From assembly GCA_945859605.1 (NCBI GenBank), contig OX243827.1, positions 2,281,295-2,345,294 of the forward strand: a stretch of DNA of 64,000 nt, written 5' to 3'. The notes beneath the pieces were generated by a model that was not told the origin of the DNA, did no database searches, and was given only the letters and a program-made list of their open reading frames with translations. Below are positions 21,506-32,479 of this stretch, piece by piece. The translations under genes were made by a program, and so were the position numbers. The stretch's first letter is position 1. Each line of letters begins with the position of its first letter. This stretch comes from Lumbricus rubellus. Lineage: Eukaryota; Annelida; Clitellata; Crassiclitellata; Lumbricidae.

Positions 21506-21617
21506 TGTAAAAAATGAGGAGTATTTTGGCGACGTTGAGGACGATGATAATGACGCCATGAGCTGGCATTCTATGTCTGTAATTGTTGATACTGACAATG
21601 ACAATGATATGCAGTAA
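21506..21617 (+). pseudogene. YFGD-motif acidic terminal exon-like fragment
   Basis: After a possible acceptor (TTTATCAG), a frame reads NEEYFGDVEDDDND and ends at 21617 with Asp/Asn-rich residues. It resembles the EETYFGD...DEDDDD tail of the gene at 11625-13072 in order and codon choice. It may be a diverged paralogue or a shared transposon-derived exon. No matching first exon was found nearby. Confidence 0.35.
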
Positions 21618-21619
21618 TG

Positions 21620-22935
21620 CATTTATTTTCAGCAGTAGACTATAATTTCGTTTTATTTTCTTCATTACAAATTTGAAATTTCAGGTATAAATGGTAACAA
21701 TACTAGTGATAGTTATACATTTCTTTTTCGCGGCATGATGAAAGATTTTTATTTTATTTTATGCTTTTGTAACGACTTGTTACAAATACATATAAAGAAG
21801 ACATTTACACACAAATGCGTTAGTCATTTACAAAGGATGTGTGTAAAGGAATGCAACAATCGTGCATGCCCTGTGCACTTAATGACTTTTGAGAGACAAT
21901 TACGCACATCAAACGTACCCAATTGTCCTACATTGTTCCTTCCACATTATTTCAGTCTATACCATTACTCAAGCCTCAATATCCCCCACCACAATTTTCC
22001 TATAAAAATATATACCCATGTGGAAACCAAAATAATTCGTAACTTCAAGAATGTACTGCAGAAATGGAGAATGTGCAGATATATGCATGCTGTGCTACGA
22101 GGAAGCTCAGATGGCGTTTGCAGAAAGTGACGACGTGGCGCAGCAAAATGTTAGCACCATGTCGGCTGCGTCTGAAGCGCAAGACGCTATGGTTGCGCAT
22201 TGATGGTTTCTGTGTAGTGATGCCTGTGGAGAGAATGCGGAGTCGTGGTATGTGAATATGCTTGTTTTTAACAAGACACCGCCTGGAGTTGTATCACAGC
22301 TTCCAAAAACGCATTTAAGGAAAGACCAAATTGGCAAACTGACGCACTTTTTAAATTCAGAGCACTTTGGCATCCCTTTGCTGTCAATCAGTTTTCCGCC
22401 GCCAAGTTTGGACGGATATGGTTTGTTTTATACGTTTGATGATCGTTGAACTTCGTTTAATTACTTACTTTGTGCGCAATAGTAGAACGAAATGTGGATA
22501 CGGGTGCGTAAAGACGTGTTTCGTCAAAGAATGAGCACAATTGAGCAGGAATTGTACCAAAGAATGAATATGGTGGAAATACAAGGAAACCCAATCCGGA
22601 AAATTGCTCTCATGATACCATCAGATGCAGAGACTCAATGAACACACTTGCAATTGAACATGTAAGATAACAAGCCAGCATAAAGAATCCATATAGATAT
22701 TTCTTTCCTTGTTCAGGGACCTCCACAAATCTCGGTGTTGGAGATGCTCTCTGCAAAGTTGAGCTTGATCATTCAGAGAGAATAAAGTGCACGAAATTGC
22801 GAAAATATGTTGCCACCGTCTCACAGATCCTCGTCTTCAACAGTAACGAAATGTCAAGGTTGGCAACTCATCTTCGACATGACACATCCATGCACACATA
22901 ACCATGCAATGCATACCAGTGCAATGCACATGCAC
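21620..22935. other. unassigned
   Basis: Several short frames (21735-22130, 22064-22255, 22252-22449) overlap without recognisable domains. One frame near 22058 has a CRNGECADICMLCYEE segment that could be metal-binding. No splice or terminal structure supports a gene. Confidence 0.3.
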
Positions 22936-23370
22936 ATGTGTAATAGGGTGGCCTGAAAAATTTTTTTGCAATATTTTTAATCGCACACCCTCTGTTTTTG
23001 TGAGAATTGACATAAAGACCACTCAGCAAATTTTTTTAGGTCGATATAATATGAGGAAGTGCTCTCCCTGAGCCCTCTAAGAAATGCATGGGAGCGTATT
23101 CAGCAAAAATATCTGTTTTATCTAAAGATTCATAAAAAATTTCGTATCCAACAGATACTGTTCAAATTTAAACCAAGCTCTGTGCTTAAACAGCTTTCTG
23201 TAAAATAAAACTTGGAGTAATAAGTCTTTTTAGAATAAAAAACCTGGAAAAACCATGTGCCGTCGAATTTGATGGTCAAGCAATGTCATCAGGTTTGTCA
23301 CCCAAAAAATTGCAAGTTCAACTCATCAACTAATTGGGCACCTCTAATTTGCATTCTTCAGTCGAAACTA

Positions 23371-24180
23371 TCATGGTGTCAAGCAACCTGGTAGAGTAGA
23401 GGAGCTGGCACTGATTACCATTCTTGTTGAAGACTTCTCTGAAGTCAGTAGCCAATGTAATGTGACTGCATGTTCTACGCAGTCAGTAGCAACTTTCAGC
23501 ACAAAAAACAATTTTTTGAGCTGCAGTGTATAGTCATTGTTCTCTGACCACATACTAATTGGTGTACATCAGAGAGCATCTTGTGGTACATGAAAGGACT
23601 TGATTGACTGTTCGGTGACAAAGTGGGCCATGGAGAGATTTTTGAAACGAGGAATTTTGGTTGGACCAAGATGGAGAACATCTATATTTCGTTCCTTCTG
23701 CAGGACACTGACAATATCCTGCTTGTCTTCATCAGAAATGTCATCACTGAATAAAGACAATGGAGCATGGTCTATGCTTAGGCACCACAATAATTATTGG
23801 AACATCACTTTCTTTCTGCAACTTCTGTGATTTTTATCGTCAACTTGTCTCAAGTCTTCGATCAACTGCAACATCCACAAGTCATTTTCAAGAGCATCTG
23901 TCATTAGAGATGCAGAAAAGCAGAAGCCTGCATAGATTGTGGTGCAAACACACAGATATACCTCAAATAGTCCAACTCATGCTTGCTCAGTTGGTATTGA
24001 TGATGGAATCTGATATTTTAAGCAGCATACATGCCCTTTGCCATCCAGTGAGCATGGTGGTAAGCGTCCAGAACCAAACATTCTGTGTCTGCATCTTCAA
24101 GACTTCGCCCAATGGCGTAAGAGCCATCTGTTTGAGATGAAGAAAGTATCAAACATGGTGGCTGCACCAGGACAAGAAGA
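23371..24180 (-). pseudogene. hAT-like transposase remnant
   Basis: Minus-strand frames successively read LENDLxMLQLIEDLRQVDDK, LFSDDISDEDKQDIVSVLQK and MAHFVTEQSIKSF. They end in SMWSENNDY and VATDCVEHAV. I recall the same order (W-x2-N-x-DY ... VNDSAERAV) from a multi-copy transposase-like family in cnidarians and insects. Stops and frameshifts separate the parts. The normal NDSAERAV block has Glu then His in place of Glu-Arg, so a key charged residue is altered. A second, more decayed member lies at 50200-51100. Confidence 0.6.
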
Positions 24181-24902
24181 CTCTGGGACTCATGTATTTA
24201 TCTCAGTATAATTATATAATGGCTGCAGAGTTAATTGATACTAGGGCAAAGACACTCTACCCAGTCCTTAAACATTACAGGAGTGTTTCATGAGAGTGCT
24301 TAGATGAGACCAAACGACTGGTGGACTTTGTTCTTCCTAGGACAAATTGAATTGTGTGTAGATTCTTTCAGGGACCAATTGACCTGAAGAGTTGGTGATT
24401 CCTATGGCAAATTGAATGGGGGGAGGGGTTGATACTCTCTGGGACCAACTCACTTGCAGAATAAAACATTTCAATTAATTTGTGGTTTCAGCAGTACAAT
24501 CTATCAGTTAATTGGTCTTACAGAGAAGATACTCCACAACTAAAGCTTGCACATTCAATTTGTCTCAAGAAGTGGCGACCCTTCTATTCAATTTGCTCTA
24601 GGAAGAATCCACTCTACAAGCCATTTGCTTCCAGAAGGAATCAACTTCCCTTTCAGTTTGACCTCTGGAGTTTCTAGGTGCAAACTGCAACAATACACAT
24701 TAAATCACAGCCAATTATAATACTAAGAATTAACTCAACCATTCTGTATGTCCTTTGATTAAATTGACTTCTGGAATGTTTAAAGGGAGATTCTATTCAA
24801 TCCACTAGGCTACACCTGCATTGCAAGAAAAGGAGTCCCCCAACTGAACGATTGCACCACAAATAGACTAACAGTTTCCTCGTCTCCGATTCACATTTCA
24901 GT

Positions 24903-24970
24903 GTGACCTTGCGCATAAGAAATTTATGTAATAATAATAATCATAATTATAATAACAATAATAATAAATG
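24903..24970. repeat. AT-rich (AATAAT)n stretch
   Basis: Degenerate AAT/ATAAT triplets about 65 bp long. Confidence 0.8.
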
Positions 24971-25168
24971 TCATATGACATTTGTCTATTATTAAACCAA
25001 AACACACAATTTTACAAACAAAGAGGTGCTTCAAGATAAAATATAAATAAATATTAAGATGCATTTAAAGAAAGTATAAAAAGCATAATTAAATTAAAAT
25101 ATATATTCTGAATTTATAGTCACATTAGTCATATGATGCCATCTATCAACTGCATAGCATAAAGTAAG

Positions 25169-25622
25169 ATCATCATCATCATAAACCGTGGGCTCATCGC
25201 CCGTAGGTGTCCGACGCCATTTTCACCATATTCCTCCACAGATCTCTTTCCAGTGCAATGTGGCTCAGCTCTTGCAGTGATGTTCCGCACCAGTCTATTA
25301 AATCATCCGCCCATTCTCTATGTGGTCGCCCTCTTTTGTTTTGCCCGTCCATCATTCCGAACACCAATGTCTTTATTTTTCTGTTGTTACTCATTCGGCA
25401 TATGTGACCGAACAGACCCAGTTTCCTCTGGATTATCCTCTGCATCATGTTTTCCCTGAGGTGTAGGCCTATCCGTTTGTACAGTTCCACGTTAGTCACT
25501 TTCTGTGTCCACACTATTCCCAAAATCCTCCTATAGCATTTTCTTTCAAAAGCTAGTATTCTTTTCTCGATGTCTTTTGTTATAAAGTAAGATACTTGAC
25601 AAGAATGATTAATTAATTCCAC
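25169..25622 (-). pseudogene. non-LTR retrotransposon C-terminal tail
   Basis: The 142-aa minus frame has KCYRRILGIVW, KLGLFGHICRM and KRGRPHREWADDLIDWCG. This is the post-reverse-transcriptase tail common to many animal non-LTR elements (GH-x2-RM ... GRP-x3-W). The catalytic RT domain is missing, so it is a 5'-truncated insertion. The element ends on the left in a short (TGA)n-like run (25169-25180), a typical 3' terminus. It sits inside the 22944-25872 hAT-type element and is therefore probably younger. Confidence 0.85.
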
Positions 25623-25880
25623 CTCTAGAGAAGACTTAGAGGGTGGTTGAGAGTTAAAAAGCTAGGAAAACTAGAAAATTTGCCGAAAATCGCATGTATT
25701 TATAATACGTTTAAATGTCATTTGTTAATGGGCTGTGGGAGACCACTTCCTCCAATTTGATTGGCTTAAAATTTTTACTGGGTGCTATTTACATCAATTC
25801 TCACAAAATAGGAGGGTGTGCGATAAAAAATTCCAGAAAATAATTTTTCCCATGTAAAAATTGGCCACACTAATGTGTAA

Positions 25881-26070
25881 AGAGAATGGAAAACTTTTCG
25901 GAGGCAGACCGAAACAACTAATTGAAATAGCAAGTGTAATTAAATGTTATCTGGCCTTGCTTTGCTCTGTCTTGGGTCTACATGTACATCCGGAGACGTA
26001 GAGGAACATAGGTTTCTATGCATTTCTGTACACTCTTTGGTGCACGTTGTCAGAGGTCATTCACAATATG
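25881..26070 (+). repeat. dispersed repeat, related to 26957-27170 and 20070-20140
   Basis: GGAGGCAGACCGAAACA, TCTGGCCTTGCTTTGCTCTG and ACATCCGGAGACGTAGAGGA recur at 26970-27115. The GAGGAACATAGGTTT...CTTTGGTGCACGT part also matches 20080-20130. It lies directly against the right target duplication of the hAT-type element. Confidence 0.8.
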
Positions 26071-26704
26071 CCTCAACTACCAAACGCAGAGGTGATGTGT
26101 GATATGTGTACCACACAACTACAAGAATACTGTAAGTACCATACACTTCAAAATCTTTTCTTCTCTTACAAATATTTAACTTTTAGTGGTCAGCACACAT
26201 AAAATGTTCATGCGACATATGTATGTTGGCTGCAGCGAAGAGACTCAAGCAGCCGGTTATTGGAAAAAAGAGCTATATTCATTGTCATAAGTCCTACGAA
26301 TCGAACTTCATGCATCATCATATAAAAAAAGAAGTAAACCTCGTGCAACTTCTTATGACAATATTTTAAAATAATGTCGAATACATATGGACTGAATGTC
26401 AATCACATGTATGTGTGATGTGTATATTGTAGAAGTATAGAGCTGATGAAGACGATTGTCATTTTGACATTTTCCTTCTTCTTTTTAATAGAAAAAAAAT
26501 TAAAATGCAATTTGTGTTGATTATATTTTTAATTTTCATACAAGAAGTCAATTACAGTATATTGATGGGAAAATCAATGGATGTGTATATTGTTAGAAAA
26601 AAACTTCAATATTTATATATTGTTCTAACTGCTCTCTAGCAAATAATTTCAGCCATTACTCAGCAATGAAAAAGCCTGAGCAGGCAGGGCTCTACCAAGT
26701 AATT

Positions 26705-26850
26705 TCAATACAACATTGTGTCGGTTCTGCCAAATCTTGCTGCTGATGCCATCAAGGCTATTCCTGCAAAGCTTGATGACATTGGCGTAAAGACAGTGGA
26801 TGATTTGCAGCATGTTGAACAACAGGATCTGGTACCACTGCTGATTGGAC
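26705..26850 (+). pseudogene. SAM-like or HhH-like coding fragment
   Basis: The frame LPNLAADAIKAIPAKLDDIG then VKTVDDLQHVEQQDLVPLL has the rhythm of a small helical domain found in transposon-borne zinc-finger proteins (L-x2-x-GV-x2-x2-DL-x2-x4-DL). It is flanked by possible splice sites and by copies of the Tc1-associated repeat. Confidence 0.35.
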
Positions 26851-26956
26851 TGACGCCGTTCGCATGACTCCGACTGTCTGAGTAAGGGAACGACGTCAAC
26901 CAAAAAGAAGAAGGGAATGAACTTCCGACGGAACATTTAACCACCAAGCATGTATA

Positions 26957-27436
26957 AAAAGAATGTAAAACTTTTTGGAGGCAGACCGAAACACCCCTCC
27001 GTAAGAGATATTAATGTACCTGACTCATTGAAATAGCAAGTGTAATTAAACGTTCTCTGGCCTTGCTTTGCTCTGTCTTGGGTCTACATGTACATCCGGA
27101 GACGTAGAGGAACATAGGTTTCTATGCATTTTTGTACACGCTTTGGTGCACGTTGTCAGAGGTTTAAACAATTCATAATATGCCTGGGTTAACACGTTTC
27201 TCTGTGAAGAAGGACGGCTGATTGTACGGCTACACCTGGCTGGGGGAAAATACAGTTTGATAGCCACCCAGATAAACGAACACCAAACTGAATCATATTA
27301 CTGTACTTCTAGTGGCGTTCGTAAATATATGGGAAGATAGAAGACGCCTAGTAAGCCAAAGCAAAAAACGACTCGACTCCGAAGCGTTAGTCTTTATGGA
27401 CAAGCTAATAGACGAAGATCATGGCCAGCAGCGTAT
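26957..27436 (+). repeat. Tc1-associated repeat, third copy
   Basis: Colinear with 25881-26070 and then with 20070-20380, ending in FMDKLIDEDH, the same MDKLID start of the Tc1-like HTH. It breaks off at the proline-rich minisatellite. Confidence 0.8.
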
Positions 27437-27762
27437 CCCCGACAACACCAACACCCCATGTGCCAGCAGCGTATCATCATGCACCTGCTGCAACACCAAC
27501 ACCCCATGTGCCAGCACCGTACCCTCATGCACCTGCCGCAACACCAAAGCCCGATGTGCCAGCACCGAATCCTCATGTACCTGCCGCAACACCGACACCC
27601 CATGTGCCAGGACCGTATCCTCATGCACCTGCCGCAACTCTAAAGCCCGATGTGCCAACACCGTATCCTCATGTACCTGCAGCAACACCGAAACCTGATG
27701 TGCCAGCACCGTATCCTCATGTACCTGCCGCAACACCGACAAACCATGTGCCAGCATGAAAC
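27437..27762 (+). repeat. 48-bp coding minisatellite, 16-aa proline-rich unit
   Basis: From an ATG at 27421 a frame repeats HVPAPYPHAPAATP with alternating TP or KP starters about six times, then stops. The period is 48 bp (16 codons), so the frame is kept. Other frames are open too, which explains the overlapping frames on both strands. The array replaces the rest of a Tc1-like gene after MDKLID. It could be a low-complexity tail of a former gene, but no domain is attached. Confidence 0.85.
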
Positions 27763-27764
27763 AT

Positions 27765-28805
27765 GTATGCAAAAACACATTTCAGAATTGTGTTGTAACG
27801 CAATGTGAAAGTAGTGCACTGGATGCAGTCACAAGATAGCAATGTGAGAGTTGCCTGTGACCTGAAAATCCAAATGTCGCATTACTGCATCTCTCTGCCA
27901 TGAAGCGCAAATCTATCTATAAGACTCTTTCAGAATAATAAAAAAATGCTACTACAATGTATGGTCTTGAAAGCGAGAATGTAGCAGTTCGGCCAAAAAG
28001 TATTCTGATTTACATGTCAATCTGAAAATGAAACCTATTGATTTTCAATTAATCCCAAATATCCGTATCCTGGTTGCACCACTGAGAGTGCACCACCTCA
28101 ATTTCACATGGTGCAACTGATCAGTAGTTAAAGGAATTTTTATTTCCAAGATCCGCATCTCATGACAGTCACCTATAACACGCCTGTCAGATCTGCCACT
28201 AAAATTCAAAACAAACAGAAGGATGACAAATAAAAGCACTGCTAATATAGGGTACCATGCAGTATGTGGAGATATGAGACAAAACTCATTTGAAGATTGG
28301 ATTGTTGGCATAAAAACTCAAATATGGTACAAGTTGTCGTGAGCCATTAATACGATTGACTTTGAGGACATGTATGCAAACGAGGACTGCGTCTTCCTTG
28401 CAGCCTCCTTCTCGGGCTACTGCCAACTCCCAAGAGACCGATTCTTAGCTAAAACAATCTCTTTTGTAAGCTGCAGGGAAGCTTTTGGCAATATCAGATG
28501 GCATGCATTTGAGCGAAACTGTAGCAGGAATAATGCCAACGACATATTCTCTGGCTAGAAAATATCCTTATGGATCACAGGCCCACAAATGATGTTTTTA
28601 GTTACAAATTCCAGGACAGTCAATGCTTTTACCACCACACCACTGGATATGCAGAGAAGCAATACACCAGAAAGTGTCACATATAGATGTGAATGAAAGA
28701 GGTCTTATGTAATGATTTGTATACTTCTGAATCCAAAAATGATGAAGAACGGCAAATAAACAAAATGTGTGTTGGAAGTATAACAGAGTTCATTGTGGTG
28801 CTATA
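27765..28805. other. unassigned
   Basis: Short frames at 28045-28311 (-) and 28370-28558 (+) have no recognised domain. The region precedes a Ty3/gypsy integrase fragment and may be degraded retroelement. Confidence 0.3.
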
Positions 28806-28808
28806 TAA

Positions 28809-29071
28809 ATGAATGTTAAAATATTAGAGAAGCGTATGGAGATATTGTCGGCGACAACTGATATCGGTCCGTTTGATTTGGTATACGACAACCGGGAGAA
28901 GGGACGTCTGCGTGTGCTGAAGGAGTCCTGGACGGAGGAGAGGGAATTACCTTTCAGCATCGGCAAGAAGACAGAAGAATATTTACAGACGTTGAAAAAG
29001 AATTTAGAATTTGCTCAAATGTACGCAGAGTACTACACAAATATAGAACAGAAACGATGCGTTGACTTTTA
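28809..29071 (+). pseudogene. Ty3/gypsy retroelement integrase C-terminal fragment
   Basis: An 87-aa frame containing GPFDLVYDNREKGRLRVLKE followed by W and later EEYLQTLKKNLEFAQMYAEY. This matches the region after the integrase core in Ty3/gypsy polyproteins (G-x2-PL-DLL-x2-x-W ... V-x-YV-x2-L-x5-A-x-AQ-x3-K-x-YYD). It is a small isolated piece with no LTR seen nearby, so it is a relic. Confidence 0.6.
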
Positions 29072-29367
29072 GAGGAAAGTGGCTGAAATGCTAAATTCAC
29101 CATTTTAGACATAACATGTTTCATTCAGGGATGTCAGGCGGCTGAGGTTCTCTGGCGTTACAAAAAGGGGCCATTGACAGGAAGGAACTAGCAGCACATC
29201 TTGCAAGTGGTGGCATCTACAGTCGACAAGAACGTATGCTTGTGGTAAAAATCACTGGACGCCATCTCATGAATAACCTCAAAATGCAAGTGGATTCTCT
29301 TGGAGGAGCTCAACACAGTGGAAAGGGAGATCCCTGTAAATCAGGCGGGTTTCAGTAAGGCGTGGGG

Positions 29368-30430
29368 AACTAACAATTACGATGAAGGATTGCTGATGCT
29401 CATAAAAATCACAGAGCCTAATGGCAATCAGGCTCTTGGCTATGCTTATTTTAAAATTACGGCTACAATGTTTTAGGTTCGAGATGAGTTTGTGGAGACT
29501 AATTCTGTGAGCAAGTGGCTCACAGTTGAATTTCAAACGGTCAAAGAAAAGAACCTAACCATGGCCGCTTTGTCAGTCTCAACGTGGGATTTACTTCACA
29601 AAATACCACACTCATCTCAAATTCCCAAAGTGAGCCATATCAAACACTGCACCAAGCCTGAAAAATGCTTGCATGAAGTCTTCATGGCAATTTCAAAAGA
29701 TGAAAGATGAAGAAGCTGAGAAGATTCTGCGAGAATGTCGACCGACTCCAAGCAATCGGTTGCTGAAAGGAGTGCAACAGGAATGTGATTAATAATTTTC
29801 TCCAGTAAGTGTTGCAGACTATGCAACAACAGGTATAACACAGTTCTAAACGTTTGAGCTAATTTCATTCACAGGTGAGGAGTCTTTCACCTCAACGAGT
29901 TAGATCTGACAGAATTAGGATTTGGAATGTGGCTTCGAAATGGATGGGGGAAACAATTCCCTTCAGATGCATCGACAGCAAGCAACCCTTCAGCACCATA
30001 ATTGCAAACATCAACATCAACTGCTTCTTCAATGTCACAGAATTCACATTGGCCATCAACTTCATGAGGGCATCGAAAACTCTTTAAGGTTGTGCTGTGA
30101 TGGCAGGAAAATATGGGAAAATACAAATTATGTTAGTGAAGCATTACCTGCTAGAAGAAACGTTAATCGACTCTTGCCCCAGCGTCTTTAGGGGCTTTAA
30201 AGGCAGAAAATGGCTGACACTATTGTTATTCGTTCACGCAGCTTAAGACGACAACGAATATTGAGAGTCTGGCGGAATCCGCTAGATTTTATGTCGGACA
30301 ACGAATTATATGAAGCTTTTCGATTTCATCGTCACGAATTGTTGACAATCTGCGACGATCTGGCTGGCGATGTAACATTTGACGCACCACGCATGGGTAG
30401 TCTGCCTTCGGCCATGCAGGTACCATGAAT
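29368..30430 (+). repeat. Harbinger-type element, copy B
   Basis: Colinear with copy A (17727-18581 plus 19401-19740) but without the 819-bp MITE. It supplies the empty site GCTAGAAGAAACG for that insertion. Confidence 0.8.
30210..30425 (+). pseudogene. Harbinger-type nuclease N-terminal exon, copy B
   Basis: From ATG 30210 it reads RRQRILRVWRNPLDFMSDNE and FRFHRHELLTICDDL, ending near CATGCAG|GTACCATGA where splicing could occur. It is one residue class shorter than copy A at the start (RSRSLRR versus RSVRLSLRR). No DDE catalytic exon is visible before the next open frame at 30723. Confidence 0.75.
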
Positions 30431-30722
30431 TTATTTCATTACTCTCAAGCAAACATACACCTTATTGTGAAAGGAGACAAAGTATAATACAGCTAAGTTT
30501 AAATTAAGCACAGGCCGTTGTTAGATGTATAATGCACGCTCATCTAAATAATATTCGCTTTTGGTGTGTTCCACTTATCATTGTGAGATGTGGATGGTTC
30601 TATTTACCACATTTGACCTCGGAACGTTAAAGTGATAAATCACCGCTCAATAACTTTGCAGAGGTTTTCGCTGCTACTCTGCTGTAATAAAGAATTTCAG
30701 TCAACTGTACAATGATTGGGAT

Positions 30723-31397
30723 ATGGCTTGTTTTTATTTCATCATCATGTTGTCTCCTCCATCGCCAGCAATTGCATCGGCAGATCCGTCTCTATGCGTG
30801 ACCAGTAATGCTTCACGGTCTACCGGGGTCGCTACAGGTGTTCCTAGACCTGTAACCACTGTTAGAGGCCGCGCTATGGGAAGCCTACCGGTTGTCCCAG
30901 GACCCTTACCGAGGCGATCAGGGCCATTACCTGGTGCTTCTTGTGAACCAGTTGGTCCGTCCTCGCAGGTTGACTGGTTCGACCTTCCGAGGGAGATACA
31001 GGATCGGACAATACAGCAGCCATTGCTACCTCCACGAGAGTTGTCAGTGCGCCAGCTCCCGGTGGTAATACAAACGCCCATCATAAATGAAAGAAGAGTA
31101 AGCAACCCTCCATCGGGGTTTGAGGCCAATAGGGTCTGGCTTTTTGGGGACCAGTTTCCCACACCAGATATTCTTCCCAGGACACTCAGTGATCGGGAAC
31201 GATCCGAATTGTTGGACCGACACTATGAGGTTCTGCAGGAAAATTCCACTCTCACACATGAGTTTCAATATTATCGGGTAAGACTGGATAGGCCAGTTGT
31301 GGCGCTGGAACCGATTCCTCAGGCACCACAGAGTGAGACAGGAACGATCTACCGCAATGTCCACTTCTGGTGCATCAACATAATGAGGCTCGATTAA
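30723..31397 (+). CDS. unidentified 224-aa open frame
   Basis: The frame is long for this AT-rich DNA. It has a Pro/Ser/Thr-rich N-terminal half (residues about 10-90) and a more structured second half: a PIINERRVSNPPSGFEANRV segment and a helical, possibly coiled-coil stretch (SDRERSELLDRHYEVLQENS). A further frame at 31452-31742 (96 aa, Cys/Lys-rich) follows after a short gap and could be its continuation by frameshift or splicing. It comes directly after the Harbinger-type copy B, so it could belong to a transposon. No family is recognised. Confidence 0.4.
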   Translation: MACFYFIIMLSPPSPAIASADPSLCVTSNASRSTGVATGVPRPVTTVRGRAMGSLPVVPGPLPRRSGPLPGASCEPVGPSSQVDWFDLPREIQDRTIQQPLLPPRELSVRQLPVVIQTPIINERRVSNPPSGFEANRVWLFGDQFPTPDILPRTLSDRERSELLDRHYEVLQENSTLTHEFQYYRVRLDRPVVALEPIPQAPQSETGTIYRNVHFWCINIMRLD

Positions 31398-31451
31398 ATG
31401 TTTCACCAATTGACCTGGAATTTCATCTTTTTCTGAAGGTTCTGCAGGCAA

Positions 31452-31742
31452 ATGGAACTCGTTTTACAATACGGGATCACGTCTGAAAGTGATTTTCTAA
31501 CCCAATACCGTCTCATTAGGGTGGACATGCTCACTTTTCCGAGATCAAAGCCAATGAATAACATGTTGGTGCACGGCAGGCGGCTGAATCATACTTCATG
31601 TTGCGATTCTGTGAGAGTTGTGACCGACGAGACAATGAAATGTCGTCCTAAAATGCTCAAAAAGCACACGGACATAATAGCCAAGAAAATGGTAGATACA
31701 TATACTGACTGTCTATGTGATCTAGTGGGTGTGAAGCAGTGA
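31452..31742 (+). CDS. unidentified 96-aa open frame
   Basis: Reads LVLQYGITSESDFLTQYRLI and ends CLCDLVGVKQ. It may be the downstream part of the 30723 frame, since 31398-31451 would need only a frame correction. Confidence 0.3.
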   Translation: MELVLQYGITSESDFLTQYRLIRVDMLTFPRSKPMNNMLVHGRRLNHTSCCDSVRVVTDETMKCRPKMLKKHTDIIAKKMVDTYTDCLCDLVGVKQ

Positions 31743-31744
31743 TG

Positions 31745-32460
31745 AGGATTTTCAGTGTCCTACTAAGCAAAAATAGACGAGGTGCTGAGCTGCTGCACTG
31801 GACTTTTTGGCAGTTCTACAGCCCCAATTGCAGTCACATAAGCTTTGGTTGCAAGTGAAGCAGAGTGTTCAGTGAGACATTTTCACTTGCAGTAGGTCAA
31901 CCTGTGACTAAGTATGATTATGTTTGGAAGTAAATATCTGTGTCTAAGATGCATAAAGAACATTGCGTTTCCACCATCAGTTCTAGCGGAACACATAACA
32001 CTTTTAGAAATGGCAATTGCTGAATATATGGAAATGAGGCACTATTTATTTCCCGAGATAACTGCCAAAGTAAACACCATTTCCTGATCCGACAACAGTA
32101 ACTCTCTACCATGATTTTCACAAATGCGAATGCATCACTCTCAGAAAACACTGTCGCCTGTCACTGATTAAATCTTTACTGTGAAGTGTGTGGAATACGA
32201 TGCCGGTGGTGTGCATGGATAAACTGAAGACTGTAGAGTTGCTTCAACATAACTGCATTTCTTAGCAAAACCATAGGTATAAACATCTAGTGGCCATCTA
32301 TTCAATGTCAAATTTAACAACAGCTAAGCAATTCAAATGCTACAACGAAGGCATGGATCGTCAACTGTGCATGCATGTAAGAAATTGATCTTGGATCATC
32401 AAAGAACTGAACTTCTTTTTGTTAAGAGAGTAATTTACTAAGAACTACATGAACTTTCCT
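31745..32460. other. unassigned
   Basis: No supported gene; possibly decayed upstream sequence of the fragment starting near 32480. Confidence 0.3.
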
Positions 32461-32479
32461 AATCTGACCCATTAATAAT

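Larger units (their letters stand above)
22944..25872 (-). mobile_element. 2.9-kb hAT-type element with 8-bp TSD
   Basis: ATGTGTAA occurs exactly at both flanks (22936-22943, 25873-25880). The termini are TAGGGTGGCC and, inverted, TAGTGTGGCC, which fit the hAT consensus start. Long imperfect terminal inverted repeats continue for about 150 bp (shared ATCGCACACCCTC and TGTGAGAATTGA). The coding remnant reads on the minus strand (23371-24180), and a LINE tail lies inside (25194-25622). Confidence 0.9.
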
